A stretch of 34,264 nt of DNA from IMG/VR virus record IMGVR_UViG_3300017735_000046, positions 1 through 34,264 of that record, one strand, 5' to 3'. How positions within the stretch are numbered: position 1 is the first letter of the stretch; each line of letters opens with the position of its first letter. Origin of the DNA: a virus. The position numbers and the translations under genes were made by a program. This document shows, in pieces, positions 14,924-23,015 of this stretch. The notes under the pieces were generated by a model. The model was not told the DNA's origin. It searched no databases and worked only from the letters and a program-made list of their open reading frames with translations.

Positions 14924-16932
14924 TGACTAAGATAAAAGTGGACGGTGTCGGCGTTATAGAAGTTGGTGACGACTTCAACAATATGAGCGCTAGACAAAAG
15001 CAAGACTTTGTAAACCGCGTCGCAAGTGAGCGAAAGAATGTTGAAACCAAAAACACGCGCAAAAAAGACGATGATGGTTACGTTGCAAACTTAGCCAGAA
15101 CCGCATTGGGTCAGGGCGCTCTGCTTGGCTTTGGCGATGAAGTTGAGGCAGGTTTGCGCACTGGTTTTGGCCTGCTTGGCGACTACGATGAAACCGTCAA
15201 AGATGTTCGCGGTCAGGTAAAAAACTTCGCTGATGAGAACCCAGCCACAGCCCTTGCGGCAGAAATAGGTGGCGGTCTGGTGACAGGCGGGTTAGGCGGT
15301 GCAAGAGCCGCAGGCACAGCATTGGGACGTAAGATTCTTGCAAAAGGCGGCACTGCCGGATTGGCTGGCGCTATTGGCGCTGGTGAGGGCGCTATAGCTG
15401 GCGCTGGTGCAGGCGAAGGTGCTGGCGGCAGATTAAGTGGCGCTCTGGTTGGCGGCACTTTGGGCGGTGCGTTGGGGGCTTCTGCACCTGCCGCGATTAA
15501 TGCAGTAAAGTCTGGCGTGAATAGATTTAAAACAGAGGTTAGCGATAAAGCGGCTCAAAGCACTGCCGACCTAAAGGCCATTCAGGCTCTTGAAGAAGCT
15601 GGCACAACTCCGCAGGCAGTTCAAAAGTCTTTGGACGAAACTTCTGCGATGGGTGTAACAGATGCGATGATCCCTGACGTAGCTGGTGAGGCCACACGCA
15701 GGCTGGCTAGAGGTGCGACCACTATTGCTGGGGATGGCGGGGATGTAGCCACAAAAGCACTAGACGAGCGTGCGGCTAATCTTGGCGATGAGATCGCCAA
15801 TGATGTTGGAAGTGTTCTAGCAGGGGGCAAAAGCGCGACACAGGCACTTGATGAGATTGCTACCCGCCAAGCCGCTAACGCTGGGAATGATTATGATGCG
15901 GCGTTTAATTTAAACGGCAGGCCAGTCACTGTGCCTGTCACTGAAAACTTAAAAGACCTATTGAGCCTGCCCGCTTTTGATGAAGCTGTGGAACAGGCAA
16001 GCCAGTTAGCGATGGTTGACAAGGTTGGGTTGCCGTCTGCAAAAGACCTAATCTCAGGCAAAAAGATTGAAAACCTCTCAGTGCAAGAGCTTCACTACAT
16101 CAAAATGGGGCTGGATGAGGTGATGGGTCTGGGCAAGCGTGGTCAGTCCAAAACATCAATCGGCAGAGGTTTGGAGCGTGGTTTGAAAAAGGCGCGCGCT
16201 GAGTTGATTGACATTATTGATGATGCCTCTCCAAAAGTTGACGGCGTTAGCGCATACCAAACAGCTAGAAACAAGTTTGCTGGTGATGCGCGTCTGCGTG
16301 AAGCTATTGAGGACGGAGAAGGCTTCTTTAAGCTGAAGCCAGATGAGCTAGAGGGCAGAGTGGGTACTATGTCCGACTCTGAGAAAGAGGCTTTCCGCAT
16401 CGGCGTGGCACAGGCTGTTCGTAATAGCGTGGATAACACCGCCGATATGGCAGACGCAGGCCGTAAGATTTTCGGCAACAAAAAACAGCGCAAACTGCTT
16501 CGTTCTGCGTTCCCAGACGATGAGACATTCAACGCCTTTGAAAAGCGAATGAAGTTACGCACAGAGCAGGTTAAGACACGCGCCCGCACCTCACCGCAGG
16601 CCGGAAGCCAGACAGCTTTGCGCCAACAAGACGCGGCAAATCTGACAGAGAGCGCAGATGCCATTTCATCAATGCTTATGGGCAACCCTCTACCAGCCGC
16701 CAGAGGTATGTTGGGCAGAGTAACAGATAGGGCAACAACATCCGGCAAAGTCGGTAGCGCTTTGTCGCGTGATTTGTTTAGCACAGATGCCGCCCAACAA
16801 CGTGCATTTTTAGACCGCCTGATTGAACGGCAGGCAGAGGAAAGAGCGCGGCTAGCACGCGCAGGGCGCAACGCTGGTTTATATGGCGGCACTGTAGGAA
16901 CAATGTCCGGCCTGCTAACAGGAGAGAGATAA
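14923..16932 (+). CDS. presumed large ejection protein
   Basis: The 669-residue protein is third in the ejection block. Residues about 60-200 are hydrophobic, with long Gly/Ala runs (GALLGFGDEVEAG, EIGGGLVTGGLGGARAAG, GLAGAIGAGEGAIAGAG) that could form a membrane channel. The rest is helical and charged, with KTSIGRGLERGLKKARAEL in the middle. DNA-ejectosome proteins such as P22 gp16 also combine a hydrophobic segment with a large helical domain. No muramidase motif is visible. GC-rich codons in the Gly/Ala part leave a long open antisense frame, which is an artefact. Confidence 0.78.
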   Translation: MTKIKVDGVGVIEVGDDFNNMSARQKQDFVNRVASERKNVETKNTRKKDDDGYVANLARTALGQGALLGFGDEVEAGLRTGFGLLGDYDETVKDVRGQVKNFADENPATALAAEIGGGLVTGGLGGARAAGTALGRKILAKGGTAGLAGAIGAGEGAIAGAGAGEGAGGRLSGALVGGTLGGALGASAPAAINAVKSGVNRFKTEVSDKAAQSTADLKAIQALEEAGTTPQAVQKSLDETSAMGVTDAMIPDVAGEATRRLARGATTIAGDGGDVATKALDERAANLGDEIANDVGSVLAGGKSATQALDEIATRQAANAGNDYDAAFNLNGRPVTVPVTENLKDLLSLPAFDEAVEQASQLAMVDKVGLPSAKDLISGKKIENLSVQELHYIKMGLDEVMGLGKRGQSKTSIGRGLERGLKKARAELIDIIDDASPKVDGVSAYQTARNKFAGDARLREAIEDGEGFFKLKPDELEGRVGTMSDSEKEAFRIGVAQAVRNSVDNTADMADAGRKIFGNKKQRKLLRSAFPDDETFNAFEKRMKLRTEQVKTRARTSPQAGSQTALRQQDAANLTESADAISSMLMGNPLPAARGMLGRVTDRATTSGKVGSALSRDLFSTDAAQQRAFLDRLIERQAEERARLARAGRNAGLYGGTVGTMSGLLTGER

Positions 16933-17256
16933 ATGGCTAAAAACTCGATAAGAGATTTTTCGGCAACCGCCTCGTCAAACACCGATATTCAGTCGGTAGA
17001 CATTGACGAGAACTGCGCGGCCTCTGGCATAAATAACGCCATTCGAGAGTTGATGGCCGATCTGGCTGATGTTGCAGATGGCACAGAGGGCGTCACCGCC
17101 TTTACTGTGCAAAACTCCGCAGGGACAAGCAAATATAAACTGGAAATTAGCGGCACTGACTTGGTTCTCAGCTATAACGGCACAGGCATCTTGAAAGTGG
17201 AGTCTGACGGTCATTTAACAGTCGCAGACGACTTAACAGCATTTGGGACTATATAA
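16933..17256 (+). CDS. tail fibre base module A
   Basis: The 107-residue protein carries SATASSNTDIQSVDI and NAIRELMADLADVADGTEGV, an N-terminal tail-fibre module widespread in marine phages that links fibres to the tail. It then has a short beta-rich part (KYKLEISGTDLVLSYNGTG). Usually this module heads a long fibre polypeptide; here it is a separate short gene, followed at once by the adhesin gene. A paralogous module opens the gene at 18629. Confidence 0.8.
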   Translation: MAKNSIRDFSATASSNTDIQSVDIDENCAASGINNAIRELMADLADVADGTEGVTAFTVQNSAGTSKYKLEISGTDLVLSYNGTGILKVESDGHLTVADDLTAFGTI

Positions 17257-18251
17257 TGGCTATTGCGGCATCAGGTGCAGTAAGTTTTTCAGACCTACGA
17301 ACTGAATTTGTGGGCGGTTCTTCTGCCGTATCTTACTCAGATTTATATCGTGGCGGCTCAAACATTAGGTCTAAGGCCGCAAACAATACTGGCCTAAACT
17401 TAGCCGCATCTGTACCAACAAGCGGCACAATAAACATGACAAATTTTAGAAGCCAAGCTAAAGGATTTAGGTTTACTTTTTCTGCTACAGCTACAGATCA
17501 AAATGCGTCAGCTTTATTTGGTTCTGACTATGGTGTGAACTATCCTAAACAAATTGTTATTGATAGTGGCGTAGAGCTTGGTGCAACAAGCACATCAGAG
17601 GAAGCGTTAGAGATTGATACTGGTGGTGTGGGCACGATTACCATTACTAACAATGGCACGCTGTCTGGTGCTGGTGGTTCAGCAGGGGCTGACGGTGGCG
17701 ATGCTTTTGAAGCGGCAGTCAACTGCACCTTTATTAATAATGGTATTGTTCGTGCTGGTGGCGGCGGTGGTGGTGCTGGTGGTAATGGCAGTTCTGAAAG
17801 TGTAGGCAGTTTTATAGGTGGTTCTTATCCTTATCTCTGGGGTGTTAAAAGCAACAGATTAGAATTTTATTGGGGTGGCTCTAGAGTTGTAAACCAAGCA
17901 GTGTCTAACGGCTTTAGCTACACAGCTTTTGGCATTTATCGTAGGGGTACTTTTGTAACAACTGGTGCGCTTGGGCATCACTACACGATAGCACAGGCAA
18001 GCACTACAAACACCACAGGCGGCTCTGGCGGTGTAGGGCAAGGGTATAATCAATCTGCTGGCACTGGTGGAGCCGGCGGCACTAACGCCGGAACAGGCGG
18101 TGCTGGTGGTAGTTTTGGTGCGTCTGGTTCAACAGGCGCAAATGGGAATAGCACAAACGGTTCTTCTAGTGGTGTATCAGGCAAATATTTGCGTGGCTCA
18201 TCATTCGTAACATTTACAAATAACGGTACAGCACAGGGGGGCACAGCATAA
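17256..18251 (+). CDS. glycine-rich tail fibre adhesin
   Basis: The 331-residue protein is the likely receptor-binding tip. An N-terminal part (GAVSFSDLRTEFVGGSSAVS, SDLYRGGSNIRSKAANNTG) resembles fibre attachment sequences of T4-like marine phages. From about residue 145 it has many poly-Gly motifs (GAGGSAGADGGDA, AGGGGGGAGGNG, GGSGGVGQG, GAGGTNAGTGGAGG) separated by variable loops, as in the gp38-type adhesins, where polyglycine helices form a sandwich with receptor-binding loops. The middle loop, about residues 190-250, is Tyr/Trp-rich and may be host-specific. Confidence 0.8.
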   Translation: MAIAASGAVSFSDLRTEFVGGSSAVSYSDLYRGGSNIRSKAANNTGLNLAASVPTSGTINMTNFRSQAKGFRFTFSATATDQNASALFGSDYGVNYPKQIVIDSGVELGATSTSEEALEIDTGGVGTITITNNGTLSGAGGSAGADGGDAFEAAVNCTFINNGIVRAGGGGGGAGGNGSSESVGSFIGGSYPYLWGVKSNRLEFYWGGSRVVNQAVSNGFSYTAFGIYRRGTFVTTGALGHHYTIAQASTTNTTGGSGGVGQGYNQSAGTGGAGGTNAGTGGAGGSFGASGSTGANGNSTNGSSSGVSGKYLRGSSFVTFTNNGTAQGGTA

Positions 18252-18613
18252 TGCAGTACACAGTAGCAGAAATTAATAACAACGTGGCTAAGATACAGTT
18301 TAGCGATGGCACATGGACGTTTGTTGAACTTCGCTCTGATATGACAGAGGCGGAGATGGATGATTATGTAGCAATGTTAATCCCGCCTCATCTTAAAACT
18401 GGTGGCGGCACACCTTCATTTTTAAGTGCTGGCGCAGAAAGAACAGCCATCAAGATTGAATATGAAGATCCAGAGCCGAACCCTGCGTGGCTTGATGCTC
18501 GTATTGAGGCTTATGGAACCACAAACAGTCAGCTTGAATACATCACAGAAAATGGTCTTGAAGCGTGGCAAGCGCATGTAGCACAGATTAAAACAGATAA
18601 TCCGAAAGATTAG
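18251..18613 (+). CDS. fibre-region protein, possible fibre chaperone
   Basis: The 120-residue acidic protein has an N-terminal beta part (IQFSDGTWTFVELRSDMTEAE) and helical C-terminal (AWLDARIEAYGTTNSQLEYI). It overlaps the adhesin stop as TAATG. Small acidic proteins straight after a fibre gene are often assembly chaperones; this one lacks a motif that would prove it. Confidence 0.65.
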   Translation: MQYTVAEINNNVAKIQFSDGTWTFVELRSDMTEAEMDDYVAMLIPPHLKTGGGTPSFLSAGAERTAIKIEYEDPEPNPAWLDARIEAYGTTNSQLEYITENGLEAWQAHVAQIKTDNPKD

Positions 18614-18628
18614 CTATAGGAGCAAAGC

Positions 18629-19159
18629 ATGGCTAAAGATAAACTCTCCGAATATGATGCTACCGCCGTTAATAATACAGACGTTGGCGGCGTAAATCTG
18701 GCAGAATCTAGTATGCTCCCAAGCGATGTCAATAATGCCATCAGAGAGCTACTTTCGCATCTGAAGAACTTTGCGGCAGGGACGGACGGCATTGACGTTC
18801 TGTCGCTGGCTGACGATGACGCAAGCCACTCTATCAAGTTCCAAGCTCCCTCTGCGGTAACAACCACAACCACCTTCACCCTACCTGATGGCGATGGTAC
18901 AGCAGATCAAGTGATTAAAACCAACGGTTCTGGCACACTGGCATGGACAAGCCTTTCCGGCGGTGCTGGCTACTTTCAGGGTGAAAACGGTGTAACTGGT
19001 GATGCAACTAACGGCAAGGGTGATATCTTTCGGGTGCATGAGCAACAGCTAGACACAAACACCACCATCGCGGCTGGTGATAACGCTGGGGCTTTCTTTA
19101 GCCTGACAGTTGCAACAGGGGTTACGTTGACGGTTAACGGAAACTTGGTGATAGCATGA
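18629..19159 (+). CDS. tail fibre base module B
   Basis: The 176-residue protein has the same fibre-base pattern as the gene at 16933: ATAVNNTDVGGVNLAE and NAIRELLSHLKNFAAGTDGI. This is followed by VTTTTTFTLPDGDGTADQVI and GSGTLAWTSLSGG, a classic fibre beta-repeat linker, and ends with NGNLVIA, like the tip cassettes downstream. It probably starts a second fibre that carries the cassette products. Overlaps the next gene by ATGA. Confidence 0.8.
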   Translation: MAKDKLSEYDATAVNNTDVGGVNLAESSMLPSDVNNAIRELLSHLKNFAAGTDGIDVLSLADDDASHSIKFQAPSAVTTTTTFTLPDGDGTADQVIKTNGSGTLAWTSLSGGAGYFQGENGVTGDATNGKGDIFRVHEQQLDTNTTIAAGDNAGAFFSLTVATGVTLTVNGNLVIA

Positions 19160-19596
19160 GTACGATAAAAGCAGATACAATCGTAGCGGCAGACGGCACT
19201 AGCCCTGTCACGCTGACGAAGCAAGAAGCTGTGAAACAGTGGATTTCTTGGGATGGTCATAATAATGTCATTGAAGGTTCGCTCAATGTGAGCAGTGTTA
19301 TAGATGAAGAAACTGGCGTTTATACGCTTAACATAACATCTGCGTTTTCATCTCAACATGATAGGTGCATTTTTACAACTTTATATAACAGTAATGACGA
19401 TGGGGCTACCGTTGAAAGCGGTTCTTCAAGAGCGATGGGTACAGTAGTTGTTGGCACAAACTCAAACAACACGATAGACCCTCTTTCTACAACAACAATT
19501 CAATATAGCACAGCTTACGGTTCAACTGGTCAATCTGATGGTGGCATGTTTGATTTGTGTAATGTTTGGGTTACGTCACTAGGAGACCTAGCATGA
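19156..19596 (+). CDS. fibre tip cassette 1
   Basis: The 146-residue protein starts with STIKADTIVAADGTSPVTLT, then KQWISWDGHNNVIEGSLNVS, and ends in GDLA. The central W-x-G-x...S-x-N-V-S...G-x-Y-T-L-N-I pattern is the C-terminal beta domain of many marine phage tail fibres. It is the first of three tandem paralogues. The end sequence GGAGACCTAGCAT supplies both its GDLA C-terminus and the ribosome site of the next gene. Confidence 0.78.
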   Translation: MSTIKADTIVAADGTSPVTLTKQEAVKQWISWDGHNNVIEGSLNVSSVIDEETGVYTLNITSAFSSQHDRCIFTTLYNSNDDGATVESGSSRAMGTVVVGTNSNNTIDPLSTTTIQYSTAYGSTGQSDGGMFDLCNVWVTSLGDLA

Positions 19597-20009
19597 GTGA
19601 GATTATTACAGACAAACTCACTGGCAAGACTTCTGCTGGCGATGTGACGATTACCTCTGAGGGCGGTTCTGCTACAATGCAACTGCAACAGGGAGTTGCG
19701 AAGGCTTGGGGCTACTTAAACGGTGACAACACTACCTTTTATGACAGCTTTGGCATAAGTAGCGCATCAGACGAGGGAATTGGAGACACGAATTTTACAT
19801 TAAGCAATGCAATGTCTGGCACAAATTATGCTTGTGTATGTGCGGCTGGACAAAACACAGATAGTGAACACGTCTCAAATGCTTGTCCTAACAATGGTAC
19901 TAGAACAACTACTGTTTTTCAAATAGGTACAGGATACGTTGTTCCATCTGCCAGTGGTCAGGCTGATAGAGATAGCGTTAACTTTACTATCACAGGAGAC
20001 CTCGCATAA
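19593..20009 (+). CDS. fibre tip cassette 2
   Basis: The 138-residue protein starts at ATG 19593 (ATGA overlap; an in-frame start at 19566 would run into cassette 1). It has the same plan: SEIITDKLTGKTSAGDVTI, KAWGYLNGDNTTFYDSFG, GDTNFTLSNAM and a GDLA ending. Cysteines in YACVCAAGQN are unlike the other cassettes. The loops after the conserved core differ, as expected for receptor-facing surfaces. Confidence 0.78.
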   Translation: MSEIITDKLTGKTSAGDVTITSEGGSATMQLQQGVAKAWGYLNGDNTTFYDSFGISSASDEGIGDTNFTLSNAMSGTNYACVCAAGQNTDSEHVSNACPNNGTRTTTVFQIGTGYVVPSASGQADRDSVNFTITGDLA

Positions 20010-20413
20010 TGGCTGGCAAGATTATAGCAGACCAAATAGAACACAGCACCGCTGGGTCACTTGATACGCAGTACGTTGTTAATGGTAGTGCGAAGGCTTG
20101 GGTGAACTTCAATGGCACAGGCACTATTGCGGCAAGGGATAGCTTAAATACAAGTTCTTTAACGGATAATGGTACAGGAGATTATACTGTTACAATTAGT
20201 AACGCTCTTTCAAATGCAAATTATTCTTTTGTAGGAACTTGCGCTCATACTAATAATGGTGGTTCTAGCCGTTGTCATAGCGTCAGCCAAAAAGGAAGCC
20301 AAACGCCTACAACAACTGTATATCATCCGTATTTAATTTTTATGGATAATGGCAATTCTGGGATAACAGATAGTGCTTATGTGATGACACAAATTATTGG
20401 AGACCTAGCATAA
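20009..20413 (+). CDS. fibre tip cassette 3
   Basis: The 134-residue protein has AGKIIADQIEHSTAGSLDTQ, KAWVNFNGTGTIAARDSLNT, GDYTVTISNALSNANYSFV and the GDLA ending. KAWVNFNGTGT followed by S-x-TDNGTGDYTV is the most canonical version of this fibre domain. The TAATG overlap with cassette 2 and the GGAGACC junction at its end continue the cassette pattern. Confidence 0.8.
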   Translation: MAGKIIADQIEHSTAGSLDTQYVVNGSAKAWVNFNGTGTIAARDSLNTSSLTDNGTGDYTVTISNALSNANYSFVGTCAHTNNGGSSRCHSVSQKGSQTPTTTVYHPYLIFMDNGNSGITDSAYVMTQIIGDLA

Positions 20414-20871
20414 TGCAAACACCTGACTTCAAAGGCATAAAGCTATTTGACCGTCTGTGCTGGGCTAAAGAAAACCTTGAGCCTGTGCAGTCAGATTATC
20501 GTGTGGTCTATGAGGACAGCATTGATGAGTGCGCCAAGATACTTGTGCCTGACCCTAACTGGATGGCTTGTGCCTTACAGGGCGGCATCTTACCGCCTGT
20601 ATGGGTGTATCACGAACTGGCAAAAGATGAAGCACAGCCAGATTTTAAGAAGCATACCAGAGGCTACCTTCTGCATGAGACTGAGCCAATGCCAGCCATG
20701 ACAGAGGAGCAGGCCGTTGAATACTTAATTTTGAAGGACTGCCCAGCCGATGTTGTCGCTAACTTCGACAAGGGCAACCGCAAAACTTTGGTTATCTGCA
20801 AGAAAGAGCAGATACCGCAACAGCGCACTTGGCGTAATGCTTGGCGCATCAATCAAGACTTAGCCGCATAG
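20413..20871 (+). CDS. fibre-region protein with C-terminal RxWRNAWR motif
   Basis: The 152-residue protein overlaps cassette 3 by TAATG. It ends in QQRTWRNAWRINQDLA; an [RF]RNAW motif is found at the ends of small tail-associated proteins across marine phages. The rest (DRLCWAKENLEPVQSDYRV, LPPVWVYHELAKDE) has no function I know. Its neighbour at 20881 has a matching motif (NRDFRGAWSL), so the pair may act together in fibre assembly. Confidence 0.7.
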   Translation: MQTPDFKGIKLFDRLCWAKENLEPVQSDYRVVYEDSIDECAKILVPDPNWMACALQGGILPPVWVYHELAKDEAQPDFKKHTRGYLLHETEPMPAMTEEQAVEYLILKDCPADVVANFDKGNRKTLVICKKEQIPQQRTWRNAWRINQDLAA

Positions 20872-20880
20872 GAGAAACTG

Positions 20881-21249
20881 ATGGCTGTAACAACATATAT
20901 TGTTGATAAAGATGGGAACAGCATAGACGCCTCAACTGCTACCGTTCCTGCAAACAGAGACTTTCGTGGTGCTTGGTCACTGTCAGGCTCAGTGATTTCT
21001 GAGGACATGGATAAAGCCAAAGAGATATTTAAAGACAAAATCCGTGAAGTACGCGCCCCACTTCTTGAAGCTAAAGATGTGGAACTGATGAAGGCGTTGG
21101 AAGCTGGCACTAGCACAACCGCTATTGCCGCCGCAAAGGATGCACTGCGTGACGCACCAGCCGCATCTGCTATTGATGCCGCTACTGACATCGCTGGCTT
21201 GAAGGCCGCTTGGGATACAAGCGTTCTTGGTGATAGCCCTTACGCATAG
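20881..21249 (+). CDS. small tail-associated protein with FRxAW motif
   Basis: The 122-residue protein begins TTYIVDKDGNSIDAS, followed by NRDFRGAWSLSGSVISEDM and helical AKEIFKDKIREVRAPLL, VELMKALEAG, AAKDALRDAP. This order (FRNAW, DM-xA, helix, D-x-L-x-R-D-x-P) is the common small protein next to tail fibres in podoviruses and myoviruses of marine bacteria. Function not established. Ribosome site AGGAG is clear. Confidence 0.8.
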   Translation: MAVTTYIVDKDGNSIDASTATVPANRDFRGAWSLSGSVISEDMDKAKEIFKDKIREVRAPLLEAKDVELMKALEAGTSTTAIAAAKDALRDAPAASAIDAATDIAGLKAAWDTSVLGDSPYA

Positions 21250-21257
21250 GCCGCGTC

Positions 21258-21485
21258 ATGGAGATGAACGGCATGATGTTCTGGAACATAGTCCTGACGC
21301 TAATTATAGCTCCGGCCTTTTGGGCGTTCCGTCAAATGTATGCGGAAGTGAAAAGACTCCAAATACTCCTTAACCAAACCAGAGAGACCTACGCACGCCG
21401 CGATGACGTGCGCGAAGATATGGGTCAGGTGATGCAACACCTTCATCGCATCGAGGACAAGTTAGACAAAGTCCTCACTCGCTAA
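21258..21485 (+). CDS. small membrane-anchored coiled-coil protein (lysis candidate)
   Basis: The 75-residue protein has one hydrophobic segment (about residues 8-23) and then a charged coiled-coil (MYAEVKRLQILLNQTRETYA, HRIEDKLDKVL). Such a plan is seen in XhlA-like and some spanin-like proteins. It opens the lysis region. A lysis accessory role is inferred from shape and place only. Confidence 0.65.
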   Translation: MEMNGMMFWNIVLTLIIAPAFWAFRQMYAEVKRLQILLNQTRETYARRDDVREDMGQVMQHLHRIEDKLDKVLTR

Positions 21486-21508
21486 CTTCCCAAAAAAGTA
21501 GGTTAATT

Positions 21509-21988
21509 ATGCTTGAGATAGGTGTGGCTGTTTCAGTCGCCACGCAGAGTTTCACTTTGTTGAAATCTGCGTTTGCGGCGGGGCGTGATATTGAGCAGAT
21601 GTCGGGGGACATAGGCCGTTGGCTTTCAGCCGTATCAGATGTCGAGCGTAAAGAGAAAGAGGTTAAACGACCACCATTCTATAAAAAACTTTTTGCGGCT
21701 GGTTCAGTTGAGCAAGAAGCCATCAAAGTTTTTGCCGCTAAGAAAAAGCTAGAGAAGCAACGTCAAGAGTTGCGGAATTTTGTTCTAGCGCATCATGGCA
21801 TGGCAGGCTGGGATGAACTTGTAAAGCTGGAGGGCCGGATTAGGAAAGAACGCCAGCGCGCTATTTATGAGCAACGTGAAGCGCGTCAGCAATTATTAGA
21901 GTGGAGCATCGTTATTGCCTTCGGATCATTAGCCATACTTTTGTTGATTTACTTCGTATGGCTGGCGCGTGAAGCACAGGCGGCATGA
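21509..21988 (+). CDS. membrane protein with coiled-coil, lysis region
   Basis: The 159-residue protein starts with ATQSFTLLKSAFAAGRDIEQ, followed by GDIGRWLSAVSDVE, a long helix (KKKLEKQRQELRNFV) and one strong membrane segment at about 131-151 (WSIVIAFGSLAILLLIYFVW). The same kind of protein occurs before lysozyme genes in marine phages. No known name. It could be spanin-like, with an internal orientation still unclear. Confidence 0.72.
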   Translation: MLEIGVAVSVATQSFTLLKSAFAAGRDIEQMSGDIGRWLSAVSDVERKEKEVKRPPFYKKLFAAGSVEQEAIKVFAAKKKLEKQRQELRNFVLAHHGMAGWDELVKLEGRIRKERQRAIYEQREARQQLLEWSIVIAFGSLAILLLIYFVWLAREAQAA

Positions 21989-22412
21989 AGTAACCACAGG
22001 CCGCATCGGCGAGTTGTTTGCGGCAGGTATCATTGAAGAGATGGGCTGGGGGACGGCTTTCTGTCAGCAAGCGGGTGTCGACCTACTGTGCTGGAACAAT
22101 AACAGGTTTTACAGATGCCAAGTTAAGGCCAGCACTTACCACAATTATTACGCAGGCAAGTTGCAGTTTAATTTTGGCTTGGGCGGTAAGAAGCGTCTGC
22201 CGACGCCAGATGATTATGACTTTGTGGCTTTGGTCAGTGTGCCGCAACGCAAGGCATATTTTTTGCCGATAACAAAAGTCAAGCAACTTACGATGTCTCG
22301 CCTGCACAGCTTCTTTGAAAAAGACGATTTAGAAATTGATAGCTTTCAAAAAACCATGAGGAATTTGGATGAGTTTTATAGACATTCTGGCAGACCAGCT
22401 AATCGAACATGA
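21969..22412 (+). CDS. PD-(D/E)XK nuclease-like protein
   Basis: The 147-residue protein starts at GTG 21969 inside the end of the previous gene. It carries E15 (GRIGELFAAG), D38 (GVDLLCW) and QVK at 51-53 (YRCQVKAS), the E...D...(E/Q)xK signature of the PD-(D/E)XK fold as in small group I intron/Holliday-type nucleases. The acidic residue of ExK is Gln, as in some families. Its position between a membrane protein and lysozyme is odd for a nuclease. It overlaps lysozyme by 44 bases. Confidence 0.75.
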   Translation: MKHRRHEVTTGRIGELFAAGIIEEMGWGTAFCQQAGVDLLCWNNNRFYRCQVKASTYHNYYAGKLQFNFGLGGKKRLPTPDDYDFVALVSVPQRKAYFLPITKVKQLTMSRLHSFFEKDDLEIDSFQKTMRNLDEFYRHSGRPANRT

Positions 22413-22821
22413 GAGCCTGCGTTTAGCGGTCTATGACGACGCTACAGGCAAGCCCATCGAGAAGGGCGACACTTTGCAGGGACACCCGACCATCGGCGTG
22501 GGGCGGCTTCTAACGAGTGACAGGGGGATAAGTCATGAGGAAGCAAAATCTTTGCTTATGAACGATTTGAAGTGGGTTGCTGAAAAGGCAGAGGGTTATG
22601 GCTTTTGGCATAAACTGGATACAGCCCGCCAGATGGTGATCATGAATATGATATTCAACATGGGCAATCGCTTCGACCAGTTTAAGAAAATGCACGCGGC
22701 TTTAGAGCGGGGCGATTACCAAGAGGCCAGCGTTCAGATGCTCGACAGCGTTTGGGCGAAGCAGGTCAAATCGCGCGCCACACATTTAGCGGAGCAGATG
22801 CGTGAAGGGGTTTTAAAATGA
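22369..22821 (+). CDS. endolysin, T4-type lysozyme (GH24)
   Basis: The enzyme cleaves peptidoglycan to release progeny. It is 150 residues and carries the T4 lysozyme catalytic triad: E15 (HESLRL), D24 (YDDATG) and T41 (HPTIGVGRLL). LSMIFNMG-like VIMNMIFNMGNRF matches the conserved C-terminal lobe. There is no signal peptide or N-terminal membrane segment, so it depends on a holin. The insertion KPIEKGDTLQG between D24 and T41 is somewhat longer than in T4. Confidence 0.95.
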   Translation: MSFIDILADQLIEHESLRLAVYDDATGKPIEKGDTLQGHPTIGVGRLLTSDRGISHEEAKSLLMNDLKWVAEKAEGYGFWHKLDTARQMVIMNMIFNMGNRFDQFKKMHAALERGDYQEASVQMLDSVWAKQVKSRATHLAEQMREGVLK

Positions 22822-23015
22822 CACCAGAGATGCTCGACAAGTGGCGGATCATGCCACGCCTGATGATGCTGGCTGTAACTGTGATGTGCTATCAAGTGAC
22901 GCAGTGGTATATGTCACTGCCAACGCCCACGATTGAGCAAAGCGGTTTCTGTTCGGTTGTGTTTGGTTGTCTCAGCGCTAGTTTTGCAATCTGGATGGGC
23001 GGCGAGAAAAAGTAG
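22818..23015 (+). CDS. putative holin, two membrane segments
   Basis: The 65-residue protein has two hydrophobic helices (about 13-31 and 42-60) and a short basic C-terminus (GGEKK), the plan of a class II holin, and overlaps the lysozyme stop by ATGA. Another holin-type gene lies at 23613, so which is the main holin is open. Confidence 0.75.
   Translation: MTPEMLDKWRIMPRLMMLAVTVMCYQVTQWYMSLPTPTIEQSGFCSVVFGCLSASFAIWMGGEKK

Noticed and set aside
16143-16982. 279-codon minus-strand open frame opposite the large ejection protein gene
   Set aside because: It is antisense to a well-supported gene, Ser/Arg/Ala/Pro-rich as expected from the complement of GC-rich codons, and lacks a ribosome site or operon context.
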